Source: an uncultured Pelagibacteraceae bacterium
GTDB taxonomy: Bacteria > Pseudomonadota > Alphaproteobacteria > Pelagibacterales > Pelagibacteraceae
Direction of reading: 5' to 3'
NCBI GenBank assembly: GCA_902592985.1
Contig: CACJGR010000007.1
Coordinates: 1 to 39,349, forward strand
Length of the DNA stretch: 39,349 nucleotides
A program made the position numbers and the translations under genes. Below are positions 8,730-15,060 of the stretch, one piece after another; position 1 is the first letter of the stretch, and each line of letters opens with the position of its first letter. Below the pieces are notes generated by a model, which was given only the letters and a program-made list of their open reading frames with translations, did not search any database and was not told the DNA's origin.

Positions 8730-9434
8730 ATGAAAAAAATAAAAATTAATATTTATGCTGATGGAGCTAATGAAGATGAAATGTGTTTAATGAATCGAAA
8801 TAAAAATATATCAGGAATGACTACAAATCCTACATTGATGAAAAATTCGGGTATAAAAAATTATAAAAATTTTGCTCTAAAAATTTTAAAAAAAATTAAA
8901 AAAAAACCAATTTCATTTGAGGTTTTTGCAGATGAGTTTCAAGAAATGGAAAAACAGGCATATGAAATAAATAGTTGGGGGAAGAATGTTTTTGTTAAAA
9001 TTCCCATTACTAATAGTAAGGGTAAAAGTTCAAAAAATTTAATAAAAAAACTTTTAGCCAAAAAAATAAAATTAAATATAACTGCCATCTTAACAGAAAA
9101 GCAGGTAAACAATTTAATGTCGTTAAATTTCAAATCTGAATGTATTTTATCTGTTTTTGCAGGAAGAATAGCTGACACTGGAATTGATCCTAAAAAAATA
9201 ATGAGAAGAATAAAAAAGAGAATAAATAATAAAAAAAAAGTCAAATTGTTATGGGCAAGTTGTAGAGAAATGTATAGCATTTTTGAAGCTCAAGAAGTTG
9301 GCTGCGATATTATTACTGTACCAAATAATATTTTAAATAAAATGAACCTATTGGGAAAAAATTTAAATAAATATTCTTTGGAAACTGTAAAAACTTTTTA
9401 TAACGATGCACTTAAAGCTGGATTTAAAATTTAA
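8730..9434 (+). CDS. Transaldolase (compact Fsa/TalC-like) in a heptose cassette
   Basis: 234 residues with the complete transaldolase signature: Asp11 in 'YADGAN', TTNPT (31-35), the Schiff-base lysine Lys90 in 'VFVKIPIT', NITAILT (116-122), SVFAGRIADTG (141-151) and 'LLWASCRE' near 174-181. The size resembles the small TalC/Fsa group rather than the larger TalB. Its ATG follows directly on the TAG of the isomerase gene, so it is probably co-expressed with it. Transaldolases interconvert fructose 6-phosphate plus erythrose 4-phosphate with sedoheptulose 7-phosphate, the exact substrate of the preceding isomerase. The 3' end overlaps the convergent gene by 11 bases. Confidence 0.9.
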   Translation: MKKIKINIYADGANEDEMCLMNRNKNISGMTTNPTLMKNSGIKNYKNFALKILKKIKKKPISFEVFADEFQEMEKQAYEINSWGKNVFVKIPITNSKGKSSKNLIKKLLAKKIKLNITAILTEKQVNNLMSLNFKSECILSVFAGRIADTGIDPKKIMRRIKKRINNKKKVKLLWASCREMYSIFEAQEVGCDIITVPNNILNKMNLLGKNLNKYSLETVKTFYNDALKAGFKI

Positions 9435-10668
9435 CTAAACCAAATTTTTCTTGGCAAATCTTTAAATTAAATTTAATCAAGACACCAAATAAAATTGAGA
9501 TAATTATATAATCAAAAAATAATTTAGCTAAAATTAATTCATTTAAAATTCCAAAAGTTGGCAAACTTAAGGTTAATAAAAAGCCAATTAAATATTTTAG
9601 ATAAATTAATTGGAATAGGAATTTAATTAATAAATTTTTATTAGCATATTCTATTATAAAAGGTAAAGAAAAAATTAAAAATACTTCTCTATAGAATGAA
9701 TTTTGAAATACTATATAACAAAAAACTAGTAAATTTGTTCCTACTATGAAAATTTTAAATTTAAAATTTTCTATATCAATTATTAGTTCATTTTTTTTAT
9801 TTATAAAATAAACTGTCAATAATGAAATAAATAGAAAAAGTGATACAAAACATGTAATCACGATGTAATTTTTATAAATTTCTATTTTATCAAAAGCTAT
9901 TGAATAATATTTAATCAAAGAAATGAATGAAAAATTTCTGTATGATTTTCCATATAATTGACCTCTAATTTCAAATAAATTTTTAAATGCTTCTAAGTCA
10001 AAACTATAAATTAAAAATGATCCAACTAACAAAAAAGTTAGCACTAAAAAAAATAAATTTTTAATTAAACTTTCTTTATTTAAAATAAGAATAATTACTG
10101 AAATTATAGGATAAAATTTAGCTAGAGAAATATAAGAAATAATTAAAGAACTTAGATAATTATTGTTAATTAACAAAATAAAATAAATAAGAATAAAAAT
10201 AATTAAATCATTATTCATTCTTGATAATAATAGTAAAATTTGGGGGCTAAAAAAAATTAAAAAAATTAATATTTTAGATTTAAGATTTTTTTGATTTAAT
10301 AATTTTGAAATAATTACAAAAAAAAACAATATTTGTAACCATGGTAAAACAGTATAATAAAAAAAATCAATTTTAGGATAAAATGGTATATAAAATTGAA
10401 TATTATCTGACCACCAAACCCTGCCTCCAATAGGATCGCATGGATTAATAACGGTAATATCGTAACCCAGTTTTTTACATCTTAATGTATCAAAAATAAA
10501 ACTCCAATCTTCAAATATTAGCTTGTTCTCAATAGAATCTTTGGCCGGATGTAAAGCAAAATCATTAATTTTATGTATTAATCCGCTTTCAAAAATAAAA
10601 AAAATTAAAATAAAAATTAATAAAAAAAATACTAAATTAAGATTTAAATTTATTTTTTGTAGTTTCAT
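9424..10668 (-). CDS. Polytopic membrane protein, probable GT-C/GT87 (DUF2029-like) glycosyltransferase
   Basis: 414 residues, about ten hydrophobic segments beginning with one at residues 12-27. The loop after the first helix is long (about 28-95), aromatic and contains two cysteines in 'LRCKKLGYDITVINPCDP', so it may form a disulfide outside the cytoplasm. Further in, 'SRMNNDLIIFILIYFILL' followed by 'SLAKFYPIISVIILIL' recalls the 'GN-lllllL ... K-yPlll' pattern of DUF2029/GT87 polyprenyl-phosphate mannose transferases. Such enzymes use lipid-linked sugar donors, which would pair well with the GT2 protein encoded at 724-1674. The assignment rests on topology and weak motifs. It overlaps the convergent transaldolase gene by 11 bases. 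Confidence 0.68.
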   Translation of the reverse strand: MKLQKINLNLNLVFFLLIFILIFFIFESGLIHKINDFALHPAKDSIENKLIFEDWSFIFDTLRCKKLGYDITVINPCDPIGGRVWWSDNIQFYIPFYPKIDFFYYTVLPWLQILFFFVIISKLLNQKNLKSKILIFLIFFSPQILLLLSRMNNDLIIFILIYFILLINNNYLSSLIISYISLAKFYPIISVIILILNKESLIKNLFFLVLTFLLVGSFLIYSFDLEAFKNLFEIRGQLYGKSYRNFSFISLIKYYSIAFDKIEIYKNYIVITCFVSLFLFISLLTVYFINKKNELIIDIENFKFKIFIVGTNLLVFCYIVFQNSFYREVFLIFSLPFIIEYANKNLLIKFLFQLIYLKYLIGFLLTLSLPTFGILNELILAKLFFDYIIISILFGVLIKFNLKICQEKFGLVKF

Positions 10669-10682
10669 TTTATGAAATTTTT

Positions 10683-11777
10683 TTAAAATTTGTTAAAAAT
10701 TTCTATTATTTTCTTATTTGTCAAAATTCTTCTAAAATTTTTTCCTAAAGCATTTGTAAGAGGTTTGTAGTGTACTACTGTAGATTTTATTAAATTTTTT
10801 GATGTATTATTTAATATATTACTGTCTAATTTTAAATTTAATTTTGGTATTTTTATTTTTTGTTTAGCTACCATTTTCCAAAACAAATTATATTCCTTGG
10901 GATAAAATTTTTTCATTCCTCTCATCACAATACAATTTGATATACAATGTTTGGTTCCAAAGATAACACTTAATGCTGCTGAAAAAGGATGTACCAGTCC
11001 CACCATGCTCATACCTATTGCTAAACCGCCAAAATAAGAAGCAATCATTAGGTTAGATCTATTTTGATTTGATTTCATATTTTTAGAAAGAAAAATTTTC
11101 TCACAAATATTTTTTGATATATTTGCATATTTATCACTTATATTATTTTTATAATTTCCATTTATCGATTCAAAGCTATGAATAAATGAGTCCATACCTG
11201 AATAAAAATATTGATTTTTATTCACCGTTTTAGTTAAAAATGGATCCATTATAATTATATCATAAACACTAAAATCACTATTCATTCCTAATTTTTTTCC
11301 TGTTTTATAATTAGTTAAAACACAAGTTCTAGAAGATTCTGCTCCTGTGCCTGACAAAGTAGGAATTCCAATTTTAAATACACCAGGTTTTTTTACCAAA
11401 TCCCAACCTTGATAATCTGATGCTTTACCTTTATTTTTCAATAAATTTGAAATCGCTTTGCCTACATCTAAAGTTGAGCCTCCACCAAAAGCAACAACTA
11501 ATTTTGAATTGGAAAAACTTTTTTTTTTTATTTTTAAAATTAAATTATCTATTAGGATATCTGTTGGTTCAATATCACTATTTATATATATAACTAAGTC
11601 TGATTTTTTTATTATTTTTGTTTTAATATAATTTTTTTTATTTTTAAAAAATTTATCTAATATAAAGATTCTTTTTTGTGTTTTTTGCAAAATATCAATT
11701 TTACCAAATTTTTTAAGGGAGTTTTCTCCAAAAAAAACTTTTTTAACATTGTTGGATTCAGCAAATCCTTGCATCAT
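10683..11777 (-). CDS. Iron-containing alcohol dehydrogenase, KdnB-like (3-deoxy-octulosonate 8-oxidase family)
   Basis: 364 residues. It has the NAD-binding GGGSTLD (98-104), 'YQGWDLVKKPGV' (122-133), SGTGAE (142-147), and candidate metal ligands Asp196, His200, His263 and His277. The combination of the YQGWDLxKKP segment, 'IGIPTLSGTGAE', 'GMNSDFSVYDIIIMD' and 'YSGMDSFIHSFES' closely resembles, from memory, Shewanella KdnB, which oxidises C8 of Kdo to an aldehyde for later amination. That points to a ulosonic acid oxidase rather than a butanol or propanediol dehydrogenase. The divergent neighbour is a NeuB-like synthase 82 bases away. The start could be either of two adjacent ATGs (11777 or 11774). 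Confidence 0.8.
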   Translation of the reverse strand: MMQGFAESNNVKKVFFGENSLKKFGKIDILQKTQKRIFILDKFFKNKKNYIKTKIIKKSDLVIYINSDIEPTDILIDNLILKIKKKSFSNSKLVVAFGGGSTLDVGKAISNLLKNKGKASDYQGWDLVKKPGVFKIGIPTLSGTGAESSRTCVLTNYKTGKKLGMNSDFSVYDIIIMDPFLTKTVNKNQYFYSGMDSFIHSFESINGNYKNNISDKYANISKNICEKIFLSKNMKSNQNRSNLMIASYFGGLAIGMSMVGLVHPFSAALSVIFGTKHCISNCIVMRGMKKFYPKEYNLFWKMVAKQKIKIPKLNLKLDSNILNNTSKNLIKSTVVHYKPLTNALGKNFRRILTNKKIIEIFNKF

Positions 11778-11859
11778 AAAAAAATTTTATTAAATTAAGT
11801 TTTTATATAGTTTTTTATTATATATAATAATTTAAATTTTTTATAAATGTTTATTAAAA

Positions 11860-12723
11860 ATGAAAATTAAATTAATCGCTGAAATAGGTTGCAATCACCA
11901 GGGTAATTATGCTCAAGCGGTAGAAATGATTAAAGTTATAAAAAAATACTGCAATGTCGATCATGTAAAATTTCAAAAAAGAAATCCAAAAAAACTATTA
12001 ACAAAAAATGAGTATAATTCTCCTCATCCAAACTCACATAATTCCTTTGGTAAAACATATGGTCTACATAGAGAGAAATTAGAATTCTCAATAGGATCAC
12101 ATAAAAAACTAAAAAATTATTGTAACAAAAATAAAGTCATCTATTCAACATCTGTTTGGGATGTTGACTCAGCTAAACAAATTATAAAATTAAAACCTAA
12201 ATATATTAAAATCCCTTCTGCGTGTAATACTGATTATTCTCTTTTGAGTTATATTTTTAAAAATTACAATGGAGAAATTCACATTTCTATTGGAATGACA
12301 AATAAAAAAGAAGAAGAAGAAATAATTAATTTAGCTAAGAATTTTAAAAGAAACAAAGATGTAATTTTATATGCTTGCACAAGTGATTATCCTGTGAAAG
12401 CTCGAGACATATGCCTTCTTGAAATTGTTCGGTTAAAAAAAATGTATGGAAAAATAATTAAAGGTATTGGTTTTTCAGGACATCATTATGGAATATCAGC
12501 AGATATAGCTGCTGCTGCACTAGGTGCTAGATGGATTGAAAGACATTTTACCCTAGATAGAACCATGAAAGGAACCGATCATGCTGCATCTTTAGAACCT
12601 GAAGGTTTAAAAAAACTAAGAAGAGATTTAAATCTTCTGGAAGAAAGCTATAAATTAAAACCTAAAGAAATTTTAAATTGTGAAGTTGCCCAGAGAGAAA
12701 AGTTAAAAAGATTTAAAAAATAA
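11860..12723 (+). CDS. NeuB-like ulosonic/nonulosonic acid synthase without SAF domain
   Basis: 287 residues. The (beta/alpha)8 NeuB features are present: 'AEIGCNHQGNYAQA' near the N-terminus, 'DHVKFQKRNP', 'YIKIPSACNTDYSLL', 'YACTSDYPVKARD', and near the end 'GFSGHHYGISADIAAAALGA' and 'IERHFTLDRTMKGTDHAAS'. The enzyme condenses PEP with an aldose such as ManNAc or another amino sugar to form a nine-carbon keto acid. Family members usually have about 345 residues because of a C-terminal SAF (antifreeze-like) domain; this protein stops soon after the barrel, so that domain is absent. A NeuA-like activating enzyme is encoded at 22695-23363. The acceptor sugar is not known. Confidence 0.86.
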   Translation: MKIKLIAEIGCNHQGNYAQAVEMIKVIKKYCNVDHVKFQKRNPKKLLTKNEYNSPHPNSHNSFGKTYGLHREKLEFSIGSHKKLKNYCNKNKVIYSTSVWDVDSAKQIIKLKPKYIKIPSACNTDYSLLSYIFKNYNGEIHISIGMTNKKEEEEIINLAKNFKRNKDVILYACTSDYPVKARDICLLEIVRLKKMYGKIIKGIGFSGHHYGISADIAAAALGARWIERHFTLDRTMKGTDHAASLEPEGLKKLRRDLNLLEESYKLKPKEILNCEVAQREKLKRFKK

Positions 12724-12752
12724 AAAAAAAATTTTATTCAACGAAATATGAT

Positions 12753-13505
12753 ATGAAAAAAAATCTAAGTGATGTTAAAAAAATTTTTTTTAATTCTGAA
12801 ATTTTTAAATATGATTACATTTATATATATTCGGATTTAAGATTTTATCTAATAAAATATGGAAACAATTTTGCTGTGGACTTATTAAAACTTTTTTTAA
12901 AAAAAAAGAAAACAATAATAGTTCCTACTTTTTCTTACACAACTTCAGGAAAATTTTTTAAGGATAAAACCAAATCTGCGCTGGGTTATTTTAGTAATTT
13001 TATTTTAAATAGTAAAAAATCTTTAAGGTCAGATCATCCACTATTCTCATTCACAGCAATAGGTCCAAAGAAAAATATTTTGAAAAATTTAGGAAAAAGT
13101 GCTTTTGGAAATAAAGGACTTCATAAAAAACTATATAAGAAAAGAGCATGCTATCTTCATATAGGAAGACCCTTAAAACAAGGAAATACAATGGTTCATT
13201 TCTTTGAAAAAAAATATAAAGTAAAATACAGATTTGAAAAAAAATTTCCTACCAAAGTTTTTGTAAAAAAAAAATACCTAGGCGGAAATTACTCTGCATA
13301 TTTAAGAAATTTAAAGATGCAAAACAATCATTTTTATTTTAAAAAAGCTTATAAAGAAATCGTTAAAAAAAAATTTGTTAAAAGTTATTATAGCAAAAAT
13401 AACTTTGAAAGCATTGATATTTATTCTTATGATAGAATTTATGAAATTTTGAATGAACTGATTAAAAAAGATAAATCTATTTTTATTAAACCAATCTGTT
13501 TGTAA
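12753..13505 (+). CDS. AAC(3)-fold N-acyltransferase, probably for an amino sugar
   Basis: 250 residues. The features of the aminoglycoside 3-N-acetyltransferase family are visible in order: VPTFSY (57-62), RSDHPLFSFTAIG (92-104), FGNKGLHKKL (118-127), and 'HIGRPLKQGNTMVHFFEK' (136-153), in which Thr146, His149 and Glu152 correspond to the conserved T-x2-H-x2-E active-site segment. In polysaccharide loci this fold transfers an acetyl or similar acyl group from CoA to an amino sugar rather than conferring drug resistance. It lies 29 bases after the NeuB-like gene, suggesting N-acylation of the same sugar or its precursor. The family is well supported, the substrate inferred. Confidence 0.8.
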   Translation: MKKNLSDVKKIFFNSEIFKYDYIYIYSDLRFYLIKYGNNFAVDLLKLFLKKKKTIIVPTFSYTTSGKFFKDKTKSALGYFSNFILNSKKSLRSDHPLFSFTAIGPKKNILKNLGKSAFGNKGLHKKLYKKRACYLHIGRPLKQGNTMVHFFEKKYKVKYRFEKKFPTKVFVKKKYLGGNYSAYLRNLKMQNNHFYFKKAYKEIVKKKFVKSYYSKNNFESIDIYSYDRIYEILNELIKKDKSIFIKPICL

Positions 13506-13525
13506 TAAGTTTTTAATTATTTTTT

Positions 13526-13873
13526 TTAAAGCTTTTTCTCAATATCTTTTGGCCAACTTTTTTTAAAATACAAATTTCTATCATCTATAAACAAATCATA
13601 AGAGGGTTTTCCAAAATACAATTTGTGAAATTTTATTTTCCAATTATCTAATTGTTTTAAAGTCTTTAAATATCCCTTTTTTTTAGCTAAATTTCTATTT
13701 TCATTGCTTCTTCCCATAAATCTAGCCGTAAATATTATTATTGTATATCCGCGATTAAATAATTCATTAATTTTTTCAATATTTTTCTTTATTGGTTTTG
13801 CTTTAAAATAATTTTTTTTTTGTGTTTTGCAAATAACTCCATCTAGATCAAAGCAAATTGTTTTTTTTTTCAC
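13526..13873 (-). CDS. Small HAD-superfamily phosphatase
   Basis: 115 residues, without a cap domain. Motif I is FDLDGV (8-13) with Asp9 and Asp11, motif II is FTAR (48-51), Lys89 in 'FGKPSYD' serves as motif III, and the acidic motif IV is 'FIDDRN' (95-100). This resembles the short HAD phosphatases of capsule loci. Its ATG lies four bases past the TAA... of the SIS gene upstream in transcription order, so it is the last gene of the DUF4956-CotH-VTC-SIS-HAD run. It might dephosphorylate a sugar phosphate made by the SIS protein, and it is also a candidate for the GmhB step missing from the window's heptose pathway. Both ideas are inference. Confidence 0.82.
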   Translation of the reverse strand: MKKKTICFDLDGVICKTQKKNYFKAKPIKKNIEKINELFNRGYTIIIFTARFMGRSNENRNLAKKKGYLKTLKQLDNWKIKFHKLYFGKPSYDLFIDDRNLYFKKSWPKDIEKKL

Positions 13874-13877
13874 TTGA

Positions 13878-14438
13878 TTACAATTTTGATGAATAGACTT
13901 CTGAGCCTATTTTTTTATCTATCATAGATAGAAGTATGCCCATTTGAGCTATTTCAACAATATTATATGCTTTGGAATCTATCCATAAATTAAGATTACC
14001 TTTTTTTGATAGAGAGTTCTTCTTTTTAAAACCAGTTATAGTTACAACTGTAATTTTTTTCTTTCTGCAATATTCTGCTGCTTTTATTAAATTTTTGGAT
14101 TGCCCACTTGCGCTAAGTAAAATAACTAAATCTTTCTTGGATGTATAATACTCTAAAGTTTTTACAATCCAATTTTTAAATCCATAATCATTCGAAAAAC
14201 AAGTAATTAAATTTGAATCATTCAAAGATATTGTTTTAATTTTAGCATTTTTAGTAAAGTCTGTTGCTGCATGTGATGCGGTAGAAATATTGGCACCATT
14301 CCCAAACAAAAAAATGGTACCTTTCGATTTTGAAGTTTTTAATATCAAATTATACAATTTTTCAAGCATATGAATATCAATACTTAAAAATGCTCTATTG
14401 ATTTTATAAAAATATTGATTGTAAAAATTTTTTTTCAT
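13878..14438 (-). CDS. SIS-domain phosphosugar isomerase/binding protein (GmhA-related)
   Basis: 186 residues. The phosphate loop 'FGNGANISTASHAATDF' (45-61) is GmhA-like but has Ala-Asn-Ile-Ser where phosphoheptose isomerases have Gly-Ser-Ala-Ala. A second Ser-rich loop 'LSASGQSKNL' (about 109-118) is intact. The final helix 'YNIVEIAQMGILLSMI' keeps the family's Glu region, but the usual catalytic His of that helix is not evident. It lies 16 bases after the VTC-domain gene and directly before the HAD gene. It may isomerise a different ketose phosphate from that used by the isomerase encoded at 8121-8729. The domain call is firm; the reaction is open. Confidence 0.83.
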   Translation of the reverse strand: MKKNFYNQYFYKINRAFLSIDIHMLEKLYNLILKTSKSKGTIFLFGNGANISTASHAATDFTKNAKIKTISLNDSNLITCFSNDYGFKNWIVKTLEYYTSKKDLVILLSASGQSKNLIKAAEYCRKKKITVVTITGFKKKNSLSKKGNLNLWIDSKAYNIVEIAQMGILLSMIDKKIGSEVYSSKL

Positions 14439-14454
14439 TACATAAAACCTAAAA

Positions 14455-15060
14455 TTAATTTACTTCTTTAAATATCTTTTCAACTGCCCTACAATATTTA
14501 CTAAATCTAATTTTTTCAAAATAAATTTTTTTAGAAATATTGGAATCATATGAAATTAATTTGTCCTTAAATTCAACAATAATTTTATTATCTTTTATCT
14601 CTTTTTTAACATCAATACCAGATGGTAATATTTTTTGATATAATATTTCTTGGTCCAATGTGACTCTTTTTCCAAAAATAAAATAATATTCCCTAAAATA
14701 TGAAATTTTTAATATTGGTTTGCAAGTACCATAAATTTTATCATGATATCCAAACTTTAAATAGTTTTTTAAATTTAAATTTAAAACAGAAGTTTTAAAT
14801 TTTCCTTCAGCTGAATTTATTTTTTTTTCAAATCTAACATCAGATTCTTTATCATTATAATATCTTAATCTTAATTTATAACGCGGAACTAGTCCTTGTA
14901 TGGATTCATGATACATTTGTTTTTTTTTATTATCAAAGTAAATTGATGTAATCTTTCTTCTTGGAAAAAGTTTCTGTGCATTATTCTCGTCTAGCCATTT
15001 TTTAAAGAAAAAAACTTTTTTCTCATTGAGTCTATATTTTTCTTCTATCCTAAAACTCAT
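14455..15060 (-). CDS. VTC-domain protein (polyphosphate polymerase fold)
   Basis: 201 residues. The tunnel-fold (TTM) VTC motifs are all visible: 'EEKYRL' (6-11), 'SIYFDN' (39-44), RYKLRLRYY (60-68), FEKK (77-80), SYFREYY (120-126), RVTLD (132-136), IVEFK (161-165) and SKYCRAVE (187-194). These match the basic tunnel residues of yeast Vtc4 (the R-x-R pair, later Lys, two Arg, Glu and Ser-Lys), so a polymerase-type active site seems intact. There is no membrane segment. It overlaps the CotH-like gene by 11 bases and belongs with DUF4956, a combination I recall from other bacteria with no assigned function. The product could be polyphosphate or a phosphate-containing polymer. Confidence 0.86.
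   Translation of the reverse strand: MSFRIEEKYRLNEKKVFFFKKWLDENNAQKLFPRRKITSIYFDNKKKQMYHESIQGLVPRYKLRLRYYNDKESDVRFEKKINSAEGKFKTSVLNLNLKNYLKFGYHDKIYGTCKPILKISYFREYYFIFGKRVTLDQEILYQKILPSGIDVKKEIKDNKIIVEFKDKLISYDSNISKKIYFEKIRFSKYCRAVEKIFKEVN

Noticed and set aside
8939..9280. 113-codon minus-strand frame over the transaldolase gene
   Set aside because: The hydrophobic translation is the antisense of a Lys/Ile-rich gene; the transaldolase motifs on the plus strand are complete.
12753..13505. Antibiotic resistance gene (aminoglycoside acetyltransferase)
   Set aside because: Only the fold is shared. Position next to a ulosonate synthase and in a glycan locus makes amino-sugar acylation more likely.
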